37,763 bases of DNA from Ruminococcus sp. Lineage in GTDB: Bacteria; Bacillota; Clostridia; Oscillospirales; Ruminococcaceae. The position numbers and the translations under genes were made by a program. The stretch spans positions 1 to 37,763 of the forward strand of contig JAGCHA010000113.1 in NCBI GenBank assembly GCA_017649325.1. The letters run 5' to 3'. Below, piece by piece: positions 14,286 through 21,484 of the stretch. Each line of letters begins with the position of its first letter. Positions within the stretch are counted from its first letter, which is position 1. The notes beneath the pieces were generated by a model. That model ran no database searches and was not told where the DNA came from. It was given only the letters and a program-made list of their open reading frames with translations.

Positions 14286-15202
14286 TGGAGCTTTATGTCC
14301 TCATCGCCCTTGCAGTCCTGTGCGTCGGGCTTGCTGCCTACATAGCCGTGATGAAGCTGCAAATGGGCGCTTTGCGCCGTGCTATGCGCCGAAATCTCGA
14401 CCCGTCCTACGACCGCCAGCTGTCTGTTCCGCTGCTCGACCCGAGTCTCAACGCCCTCGCTGCCGAGGTGAACAATATCCTCGACGACCAGCGCAGACTG
14501 AAACGCGACGCAGTCCGCGCAGAGGGCAATCTCAAGCAGTCTGTGTCCGACATCGCTCACGACCTCCGCACGCCTATGACCGTGATAAAGGGCAACTTGC
14601 AGCTCCTCGCGCAGGAGGAGCACCTCTCCCCGCGCGGGAGCGAATACCTCGCAACGTGCAGCGAAAAAGCTGACAAGCTAAAGGAAATGGCGGACGCTTT
14701 TTTTGAGCTGTCGGTGCTCGAGAGCGACGATACAGCCGCAGAGCTGAGACAGGTCAACCTGACGAAAACGCTTATGCAGTTCCTCGCAGACAGCGAAGCT
14801 GCCATACGGCTGCACGGGCTCGAGCCGCAGATAGTTTTTCCCGAAAAGACGGTGTTTATCAGCGCTGACGAGCAGATGCTCGTGCGTATGCTCGGCAATG
14901 TGCTGAATAACATCCTCAAGTACGCACAGGACAGTTTCAGGCTGGAAGTGGTGCAGGGCGAAGATACGACCGCCGTTGCCTTCTCGAACCCTGTGCGAGC
15001 GGGCGAAATGCCCGATACAGAGCTGATGTTCGAGCGCAGCTACCGAGCGGACGCTTCCCGCAGCGGAGGTTCGGCAGGGCTGGGACTGTTTATCGTGCGC
15101 CTGCTCGCGGAAAAGCAGGGCGCAAAGGTGAGCGCCTCCGCAGACGGAAGCCTGCTGACGCTCCGGCTGGAGTTCCCGAATAAAAAACAAGCACAAAAAT
15201 AA
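14285..15202 (+). CDS. Sensor histidine kinase with a minimal N-terminus
   Basis: A 305-residue kinase partner of the preceding regulator. One membrane helix (about 4-22) is followed directly by a short linker, the dimerisation and phosphotransfer segment SDIAHDLRTP (H92), and a HATPase domain with N box GNVLNNILKYA (204-214) and GSAGLGLFIV (262-271). There is almost no extracellular sequence, so it probably senses within the membrane or through a partner protein, as intramembrane-sensing kinases do. The ATG overlaps the regulator's TAA as TAATG, showing translational coupling. A second helix is not evident, so the N-terminus would face outward only briefly. Confidence 0.9.
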   Translation: MELYVLIALAVLCVGLAAYIAVMKLQMGALRRAMRRNLDPSYDRQLSVPLLDPSLNALAAEVNNILDDQRRLKRDAVRAEGNLKQSVSDIAHDLRTPMTVIKGNLQLLAQEEHLSPRGSEYLATCSEKADKLKEMADAFFELSVLESDDTAAELRQVNLTKTLMQFLADSEAAIRLHGLEPQIVFPEKTVFISADEQMLVRMLGNVLNNILKYAQDSFRLEVVQGEDTTAVAFSNPVRAGEMPDTELMFERSYRADASRSGGSAGLGLFIVRLLAEKQGAKVSASADGSLLTLRLEFPNKKQAQK

Positions 15203-15227
15203 AACTGAAAATTTGTCTCTGCGCCTA

Positions 15228-15256
15228 TTGCTATTTTCATAATAATATGTTATAAT
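15228..15256 (+). promoter_or_regulatory. Promoter of pssA
   Basis: TTGCTA (15228-15233), 17-base spacer ending in TGT, TATAAT (15251-15256). Confidence 0.8.
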
Positions 15257-15320
15257 AGTATCTATATTAGCACCCCACTTTATACGGAATGGATATAATT
15301 TACCACCAGAGGATGGAATA

Positions 15321-15962
15321 ATGATAGGTTTTTATAACTATACGGTAATTCTGACGTATCTCAGTCTCGTTTCCTCTATCATCGGCATTATGCTCGCGTG
15401 CGGGCTCTGCGGCGGAGAGCCGCGTCCTACATACGCTATCATCTGCCTCATGATATCAGGACTCTGTGATATGTTCGACGGCAAGATAGCCCGCACAAAG
15501 AAGGACCGTACCGACGATGAAAAAAAATTCGGCATACAGATAGATTCGCTCTGCGACGCGATCTGCTTCGGAGTCCTGCCCGCAGTTATCGGCTATTCGG
15601 TCGGTCTGAACAGCTGGGTGGATATGCCTGTGCTCGCGCTTTTCCCGCTGTGTGCCGTTATCAGGCTCGCTTACTTCAACGTCACTGAGGAGTCACGTCA
15701 GAAGAAAACTGCGGAGGTCCGCAAGGTGTACGAGGGGCTGCCTGTGACCAGCGTTTCGCTCATACTGCCGCTGCTCTACAGCTTCCATAAGGATATCGGC
15801 GACTGCTTCCCTGCTGTGTACGGAGGCGCGATGCTCCTCATCGCTATCGCTTTCATCACGCGCGTGAAGGTAAAGAAGCCAAGCATGAAAACGATGTTCG
15901 TATTCATCGGCATAGGTGTGCTTGAATTCATCTGGCTGATGTATAAGACTAAGAATAAATGA
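15321..15962 (+). CDS. pssA: CDP-diacylglycerol-serine O-phosphatidyltransferase
   Basis: A 213-residue membrane enzyme of the CDP-alcohol phosphatidyltransferase family. The signature DxxDGxxAR...GxxxDxxxD is complete (CDMFDGKIAR, then FGIQIDSLCD), with 12 residues between R and G where the classical motif has 8. The following AICFGVLPAVIGY is the form seen in PssA rather than PgsA. About six helices are predicted. It should make phosphatidylserine from CDP-diacylglycerol and serine, the precursor of phosphatidylethanolamine; no decarboxylase gene is adjacent. The start has AGAGG 8 bases upstream and its own promoter. Cardiolipin or phosphatidylglycerophosphate synthase is less likely. Confidence 0.8.
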   Translation: MIGFYNYTVILTYLSLVSSIIGIMLACGLCGGEPRPTYAIICLMISGLCDMFDGKIARTKKDRTDDEKKFGIQIDSLCDAICFGVLPAVIGYSVGLNSWVDMPVLALFPLCAVIRLAYFNVTEESRQKKTAEVRKVYEGLPVTSVSLILPLLYSFHKDIGDCFPAVYGGAMLLIAIAFITRVKVKKPSMKTMFVFIGIGVLEFIWLMYKTKNK

Positions 15963-15967
15963 CCAGA

Positions 15968-15991
15968 AACGGGCGTTATCGCCCGTTTTTT
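15968..15991 (+). terminator. Terminator after pssA
   Basis: An 8-bp stem (15968-15975 with 15980-15987), TTAT loop, then a T-run. Confidence 0.95.
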
Positions 15992-16145
15992 GCGTTTATA
16001 GGCAGGCAGATGTGTAAGCTTATTCACACGCGATCGATAAAGTGTTCGTTAAATCACCGAAATTTAAGTCCTGCGATTAGTGAAAGTCCCTAAAAATCAG
16101 CGCTTTAATTCTACGTTTTGGCGTGTACAAATTGCACAAATATCA

Positions 16146-16174
16146 TTGACTTGATTTTGACATTGTGTTAGAAT
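16146..16174 (+). promoter_or_regulatory. Promoter of the cellulosomal gene
   Basis: TTGACT (16146-16151), 17-base spacer ending TGT, TAGAAT (16169-16174). A second TTGACA (16157-16162) overlaps the spacer but has no good -10. Confidence 0.75.
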
Positions 16175-16184
16175 ATGATTAGAG

Positions 16185-16236
16185 CAGTGTGTGCAGACAC
16201 TGTAATCAGGAGATTTTATCACACACCAAAATCTGA
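16185..16236 (+). other. Two hairpins in the GH5 mRNA leader
   Basis: CAGTGT (16185-16190) pairs with ACACTG (16197-16202). AGATTTT pairs with AAAATCT just before the AAGGAGG ribosome site. They may stabilise the mRNA; the ribosome site itself stays free. Confidence 0.45.
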
Positions 16237-16254
16237 TAAGGAGGTAGATCCACG

Positions 16255-19116
16255 ATGAAGTTATTCATCAAAAAGGCAGTAAGTACTGCCGCGGCGGCTG
16301 CCTGTCTGCTGACAAGCTTCCGCTTCCCTTTCATCATGGAAGTAACAGAAGCTGATGCCGCAAGCGGTATGAGCGCGTTCGACATCACGCGCGAGATGAA
16401 AATAGGCTGGAATCTCGGCAATACGCTCGACGCGACAGGCGGCAACGGCTACTCGGGTGTCAATACCGAGATGAGCTGGGGTCAGCCCAAGACCACTCAG
16501 GCGATGATAGACACCGTCAAGAAAAAGGGCTTCAACACGGTGAGAATACCGACCACCTGGTATCCCCACCTCGATGGCAGCAACAACGTAGACAGCGCAT
16601 GGATGGCGCGTGTCAAGGAGATCGTTGATTACTGCATCAAGGACGATATGTACGTCATCCTCAACGTACACCACGAGAACTGGGTAAATGTCGCGCAGTT
16701 CAACGACAATACCTACCGCAACGCCGAGGCGAAGCTCACCGCTATCTGGAAACAGGTAGCCGAGACCTTCAAGGACTACGACCAGCACCTCGTTTTCGAG
16801 GGCATGAATGAGCCACGCCAGACAGGCAACCCCTCCGTGAGCGAGTGGGGCAACGGTGAGGGCGATAACGGTTACACATGGAACTATATCAACAAGCTCA
16901 ATGCCAAGTTCGTCGAGACTGTCCGCGGACAGGGCTCGGCTGCGAATAAGGAGCGTCTGCTTATGCTCCCCGGCTACTGCGCTTCGTCCGATATGAAGTC
17001 TATCAATGCCGTTTCTTTCCCGAACGGCTGCGGAAACGTAGCTTACTCGGTCCACGCTTATCTGCCGTATTACTTCACTATGGCGGAGGACGACAAGGCA
17101 AACCACAATTATCCCGGTCAGAGCGGCTGGGGCGAGGACTATACGGGCGCTATCAACAGCTTCTTCAGCGGGCTCAAGCAGCTTGAAGACCAGAAGAATA
17201 TCCCCGTGGTCATCGGCGAATTCAGCGCTTCGAACTTCAATAACCTCTCCGCGCGTCAGGCGTGGGCTAAGGACTATATCACTCAGGCTAAAAAGGCGGG
17301 TATCCCCTGCGTGCTCTGGGACAATAACGTCGAGGGCGGCAACGGCGGCGAGTCGCACGGCTACCTCAACAGAAGCGCTAACTCGTGGTATTCGGCTTCC
17401 GAGCCCGTCATCAACACGATGATGTCTGTAATCAATGATAACTCTATCCTCTGGGCAGGCAAGCAGGCTCCCACAACTCAGGCGCCTGTGACTACTACTC
17501 AGCCTCAGCAGACTACTCCCGCTAATCCGACAGTTCAGCCCGACGGCAACGGCGACTACTTCACCTGCTCGTTCGAGAACGGCTACGACAACTGGGATAG
17601 CAGAGGCGGCGCGTCTTTGGCTAACGACTCGTCCAATTACTACGAAGGCAGCAAGTCGCTCCTCGTTTCGGGCAGAAGCAAGGAGTGGAACGGCGCGGCT
17701 ATAACACTCGACCCGAGTGCTTTCGTACCCGGATTTACCTACAGCTTCTCCGTGGGCGTGCTCCAGAAATCGGGAAGCAGCGCTTCTATGCAGCTCTCGC
17801 TCCAGCAGAGCGACGGCAGCAATACCACCTACAATAAGATCGCCGACTGTACTGCCGAGAGCGGCGTGTGGACAAAACTCGAGAATACCGAGTACACTAT
17901 CCCGCAGGGAGGCAGCGACCTCGTCCTCTATATCGAGACTACCGAGGGCTCGGGCGACCTCTGCGACTTCTATATCGACGCCGTTCAGGTATCCAAGAGC
18001 GGCAAGGCTTCTTCCGTTGTTACGGGACAGGGTACCGTTGCGGCTGCTTCGACTACTCCGAGCAGCAGCGCAGGAAAGAACGACCAGATAAAGATAATGC
18101 CTATCGGTGACTCTATCACTTTCGGCTACGGTCATACCGGCGGATACAGAAAGTACCTCGACTATTACCTCAAGCAGAAGGGCTTCACTAAGGTGGATAT
18201 GGTAGGTCCCGAGGGAAGCAACAGCGCTTCGTTCAACTTCAACGGACAGAATGTCCAGTACGACGACAATCACGCAGGCTACAGCGGCTACACTATCGTG
18301 CAGAAGTATCCTATCCCCAGCTGGGGCGAAAACGGTCTGCTTGAAAAGCTCAAGGCAAAGAACGCTATCAAGAGCGCTCAGCCCGATATCGTGCTCCTTA
18401 TGATAGGTACCAACGATATGACCGCTAACCGCAGCCTGAGCGAGTGCGAGACTGACCTGCACTCACTCCTCGACTATATCCTCGCGGATATGCCCGCAGA
18501 CGGTATGGTCTTCCTCGCTTCTATCCCCGAGTTCACCGCTTACGGCGGTAATGCGCAGAGAGTTGCAAACTACAACAATACCGTAAAGAAAGTCGCTTCC
18601 GATTACCAGAGCGCAGGCAAGAACGTGCAGTTCGCTGACGTTCACGGCTGCCTCGACGGCATGAACGATATGGACAGCGACAAGCTCCACCCCACGGATA
18701 AGGGTTACGAGAAAATAGGTAAGTTCTGGGCAGGTATCGTGGAGGATTACACAGCGGCTTCGGCTCCGCCCGAGACTACGACCACCACGGTCACTACGAC
18801 AGAAACTACTACGACTACGACCACTACAACGTACCACGTTTCGCCTCCCGTGACTACAACGGAGGAGGAGACTACCACTACGGCTCAGAACTCCGACGCA
18901 AAGGCCGGCGACGCTAACCTCGACGGCAATGTCACTATTGCTGACGCGGTCGCTATCCTCCAGTCTATTGCCAACAGAGACAAGTACGAGCTCAAGCCGC
19001 AGGGCAAGATCAACGCCGATGTTGACGGTCAGCAGGGCGTGACCGCTAACGACGCTCTGACCATTCAGAAGGTCGATGCGGGTATGCTTGATGTGGGCTC
19101 ACTCAGAATAGCGTAA
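16255..19116 (+). CDS. Cellulosomal GH5 endoglucanase-CBM22-CE3 esterase with dockerin
   Basis: A 953-residue secreted modular enzyme. A signal peptide covers about 1-36. The GH5 catalytic domain (about 38-402) has GWNLGNTLDA, acid/base E186 (GMNEPR) and nucleophile E322 (IGEFSAS). A Thr/Pro/Gln linker leads to a CBM22-like module (434-582; FENGYDNWDSRGG, SLLVSGR). An SGNH/CE3-type acetyl esterase follows (about 610-832), with GDSIT (S620), GTND (718-721) and the DKLH dyad (D809, H812). A Thr-rich linker (840-880) precedes a type I dockerin (about 884-945) with two calcium repeats (GDANLDGNVTIADA and INADVDGQQGVTANDA). It can cut beta-1,4-glucan or related chains while deacetylating xylan, attached to a cohesin scaffold. 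AAGGAGG precedes the ATG by 10 bases. Confidence 0.93.
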   Translation: MKLFIKKAVSTAAAAACLLTSFRFPFIMEVTEADAASGMSAFDITREMKIGWNLGNTLDATGGNGYSGVNTEMSWGQPKTTQAMIDTVKKKGFNTVRIPTTWYPHLDGSNNVDSAWMARVKEIVDYCIKDDMYVILNVHHENWVNVAQFNDNTYRNAEAKLTAIWKQVAETFKDYDQHLVFEGMNEPRQTGNPSVSEWGNGEGDNGYTWNYINKLNAKFVETVRGQGSAANKERLLMLPGYCASSDMKSINAVSFPNGCGNVAYSVHAYLPYYFTMAEDDKANHNYPGQSGWGEDYTGAINSFFSGLKQLEDQKNIPVVIGEFSASNFNNLSARQAWAKDYITQAKKAGIPCVLWDNNVEGGNGGESHGYLNRSANSWYSASEPVINTMMSVINDNSILWAGKQAPTTQAPVTTTQPQQTTPANPTVQPDGNGDYFTCSFENGYDNWDSRGGASLANDSSNYYEGSKSLLVSGRSKEWNGAAITLDPSAFVPGFTYSFSVGVLQKSGSSASMQLSLQQSDGSNTTYNKIADCTAESGVWTKLENTEYTIPQGGSDLVLYIETTEGSGDLCDFYIDAVQVSKSGKASSVVTGQGTVAAASTTPSSSAGKNDQIKIMPIGDSITFGYGHTGGYRKYLDYYLKQKGFTKVDMVGPEGSNSASFNFNGQNVQYDDNHAGYSGYTIVQKYPIPSWGENGLLEKLKAKNAIKSAQPDIVLLMIGTNDMTANRSLSECETDLHSLLDYILADMPADGMVFLASIPEFTAYGGNAQRVANYNNTVKKVASDYQSAGKNVQFADVHGCLDGMNDMDSDKLHPTDKGYEKIGKFWAGIVEDYTAASAPPETTTTTVTTTETTTTTTTTTYHVSPPVTTTEEETTTTAQNSDAKAGDANLDGNVTIADAVAILQSIANRDKYELKPQGKINADVDGQQGVTANDALTIQKVDAGMLDVGSLRIA

Positions 19117-19122
19117 ATTTTT

Positions 19123-19154
19123 AAAGGCTTCGGAGTTTTCCGAAGCCTTTTTTT
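19123..19154 (+). terminator. Terminator of the GH5 gene
   Basis: A perfect 12-bp stem (19123-19134 with 19139-19150), GTTT loop, then seven T. Confidence 0.95.
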
Positions 19155-19231
19155 GTGTAGCCGTTGGTTTATACTGTGCTTTGCGGATAACCCCTGCATT
19201 GTTTCCCGCCGAAAGCAGAGCCCTTGCGGGG

Positions 19232-19256
19232 AAAATAAAAAAGCCGTACCCACGGC
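19232..19256 (-). terminator. Minus-strand terminator in the GH5/GH13 gap
   Basis: On the minus strand, GCCGT-GGGT-ACGGC (19256-19243) is followed by TTTTTTATTTT. It lies about 195 bases beyond the GH13 stop. It ends either a long GH13 3' untranslated region or a separate small RNA. Confidence 0.7.
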
Positions 19257-19390
19257 GCCGAATAAACAAGAAGCAAAGAGCCGCTCTCAACAGACCTTTG
19301 CGTCTTGCTTATCGGTTTACCGCCGTTCGGTACAGCTACAGGAAAAAGAAACAAAATATAGAAGGGGAATTGGGGGATCACTTGATCCAC
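19232..19390 (-). ncRNA. Candidate noncoding RNA downstream of the GH13 gene
   Basis: A minus-strand transcript beginning near 19390 (TATATT box at 19402-19397) would carry a GGATC-AAGT-GATCC hairpin, a TACCG/CGGTA hairpin and the terminator at 19256-19232. It has no ATG with a ribosome site. The box is preceded by direct repeats at 19408-19440. Confidence 0.3.
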
Positions 19391-19407
19391 TTATAATATA
19401 CTTAATG

Positions 19408-19440
19408 AACCTTAAAATAATCTTAAAACAACCTTAAAAC
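19408..19440 (-). repeat. Three 11-bp direct repeats, operator-like
   Basis: On the minus strand, TTTTAAGGTTG, TTTTAAGATTA and TTTTAAGGTTC are in direct tandem, with a weaker ATTAAG copy after them. The 11-bp period is typical of OmpR/PhoB-family binding sites. Confidence 0.5.
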
Positions 19441-19451
19441 AGCCCTTTTTT

Positions 19452-21338
19452 TCAGCCCGTGAACTTCGCTTTGATTATGCTGTATCCGTAGGGCGGGACT
19501 GTCAGGGCTCCGTCGGCGAATTCGCCGTAAACTGGCTCTGTATTCGTGAAGAAGGTGAAAAACTCGTTTATATTATCCAGCTTTACAGTGTCGCCTGTTC
19601 TGTTGATGAAAAAAATGTAGTCCATGGGACTGCCCTGACGGGTGAACGCCATGAGGCGCTCGTCGGGAAGCTGTCCGTCTTTGAGGGCGAAGTACGTTCT
19701 GCCTGCTTTGAGGTTGTGTATCGACTTCCTTACGCGTCCGAGCTCCTTGACGTATTCGATGAGCTCGCCGTCTTCATTCCCCCACGGGTAGCAGCGGCGG
19801 TTGAACGGGTCTTTATAGCCCTGCAAGCCTGCCTCGTCGCCGTAGTATATGCACGGTACTCCAGGGAGGAAATACATCAGCGCAAACGCCGACTTCAGCA
19901 GATTTTTTCCGTTGCGGTACTGCTCGTCCGTCAATATACGCTCCGCCATCCAGTCCTTGCTCTTGTCGTCGCAGTATTCGCCGCCCAGTCGGTTTATCGC
20001 GCGCTCAATATCGTGCGTGGAGACAAAGTTCATCAGGACGTCTATCGTCGGCTTGGGGTAGTGCTCGAGTATCGTCATTACCGAGTAGATGAACTCGCGC
20101 GGGTCGCCGCCCTTCACGTAGTTGATGATTGCCTCGCGGAAGGGGTAATTCATCACCGAGTCGAGCTGGTCGCCGAGAAGATAGCGGCGCTTGACGCCGT
20201 AGCTCTCCTTGTTGGAGGCATCCTCCCACACTTCACCGATGATCATCTTCTCCTTGCCGAACTTCTTTACCGACTTGCGGAGATTGTTGAGGAACTGGTC
20301 GGGGAGTTCGTCTGCCACATCGAGACGGAAACCCGCCGCGCCCTTGCTGAGCCAGTAGTGAAGGATGCCCTCGTCGCCGCAGATGAAGCGGGTGTAGTCC
20401 TCGTTGTTCTCATTGACGTTCGGGAGCGTGTCTATGCCCCACCACGATTCGTACTGCTCGGGATAGTCGATGAAGCTGTACCAGTTGTAATATTTGCTCT
20501 CGCGGGACTGATACGCACCGGGTTCGGGGTATCTGCCGTACTTGTTGAAGTAGATGCTGTCAGCGCCCGTATGTGAGAATACGCCGTCGAGTATCACCGA
20601 GATGCCGAGTTTTCTCGCTTCGCGGCAGAGCTCCGAGAACTCCTCATTCGTGCCGAGGAGAGGGTCTGCCTTGGAGTAGTCCGCTGTATTGTAGCGGTGG
20701 TTCTCGTGTGCCTCGAATATGGGGTTGAGGTAGATGCAGGTCACGCCGAGCTCCTTCAGATAGGGGAGCTTCGACTGTATGCCCGCGAAATCGCCGCCGA
20801 AGTAGTCGTTGTTCCTCACGTGACCGTGCTCGTCGGGACGGTACCACGGAGTCCCGCTCCAGTCCTCGCGGAGAACACGCCCCTCGGGAATGTTCTTCTT
20901 GGGCTTGCCGCTCCTGCAGAAACGGTCGGGGAATATCTGGTACATTATGCCGCCTTTCAGGAAGTCGGGCGTCTGGTAGTCCTTGGAGTAGACGGTGAGC
21001 TGGAAGAGCTCGCCCTCCTGCTCGGCACCCTCGTGGCAGTTCACGCGCTTGATGTAGTGCCTGATGCCGCCGCACGTATACGAGAAGTAATAGTAGTGGA
21101 CGTCGCTGTAGCGTGCCTCGTACTCGCATGAGTAGACGATGAGGTCGCCGTCGGTGCCGGTGGGGCTCATATGAATGAAGCGCTCCTTGAAGCCGGTCCT
21201 GAAAAGTACCAGTACAGGCTGGAAATCGGGGTGTATATCCTTGTGGAGCCTGATAGAGAAGCGGCAGGTCTCGAACTGCCTTATCGCACCGAATATCGAC
21301 TTGCAGCCGAGGTCCCATGTGTCGTATACAGGTTTCAC
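19452..21338 (-). CDS. Intracellular GH13 alpha-glucan hydrolase, neopullulanase/maltodextrinase-like
   Basis: A 628-residue alpha-amylase-family enzyme without a signal peptide. An N-terminal beta domain (1-120) resembling the CBM34-type domain of cyclomaltodextrinases precedes the barrel. Barrel motifs are DGVFSHTG (251-258), GFRLDVADEL (nucleophile D340), IIGEVWED (acid/base E369) and FVSTHD (H442, D443). It should cleave maltodextrins or glycogen branches in the cytoplasm. The start is GTG at 21338 with AAAGGAGG 8 bases upstream. It lies downstream of glycogen phosphorylase in the same orientation but behind a terminator and a palindromic promoter, so it is probably regulated on its own. 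Confidence 0.88.
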   Translation of the reverse strand: MKPVYDTWDLGCKSIFGAIRQFETCRFSIRLHKDIHPDFQPVLVLFRTGFKERFIHMSPTGTDGDLIVYSCEYEARYSDVHYYYFSYTCGGIRHYIKRVNCHEGAEQEGELFQLTVYSKDYQTPDFLKGGIMYQIFPDRFCRSGKPKKNIPEGRVLREDWSGTPWYRPDEHGHVRNNDYFGGDFAGIQSKLPYLKELGVTCIYLNPIFEAHENHRYNTADYSKADPLLGTNEEFSELCREARKLGISVILDGVFSHTGADSIYFNKYGRYPEPGAYQSRESKYYNWYSFIDYPEQYESWWGIDTLPNVNENNEDYTRFICGDEGILHYWLSKGAAGFRLDVADELPDQFLNNLRKSVKKFGKEKMIIGEVWEDASNKESYGVKRRYLLGDQLDSVMNYPFREAIINYVKGGDPREFIYSVMTILEHYPKPTIDVLMNFVSTHDIERAINRLGGEYCDDKSKDWMAERILTDEQYRNGKNLLKSAFALMYFLPGVPCIYYGDEAGLQGYKDPFNRRCYPWGNEDGELIEYVKELGRVRKSIHNLKAGRTYFALKDGQLPDERLMAFTRQGSPMDYIFFINRTGDTVKLDNINEFFTFFTNTEPVYGEFADGALTVPPYGYSIIKAKFTG

Positions 21339-21356
21339 GGAAGCATCCTCCTTTAA

Positions 21357-21378
21357 TGAGCAAATTATATATTGCTCA
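21357..21378 (-). promoter_or_regulatory. Palindromic operator over the GH13 -10 box
   Basis: The perfect inverted repeat TGAGCAA-N8-TTGCTCA encloses a minus-strand TATAAT (21369-21364). The matching -35 is poor (TTAGTA). It could be a repressor operator or a hairpin near the 5' end. Confidence 0.5.
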
Positions 21379-21405
21379 AATATTTATACTAAAAGTTGAA
21401 CGGGA

Positions 21406-21470
21406 AAAAGGGGACAGCTGTGCGCAAACATGATATCTCTTTTATCATGATCGCACACAGGTTCGTCCCC
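21406..21470 (-). terminator. Large terminator after glycogen phosphorylase
   Basis: A long interrupted stem (21410-21415/21465-21470, 21418-21424/21452-21460, 21429-21435/21443-21449) is followed on the minus strand by CTTTTT. Confidence 0.8.
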
Positions 21471-21484
21471 CTGAAATCCTGTTA

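Noticed and set aside
16261..18462. A long minus-strand open frame (733 codons) inside the GH5 gene
   Set aside because: It lies opposite a clear multi-domain enzyme, has no ribosome site or family motif, and is a shadow of the biased codon use.
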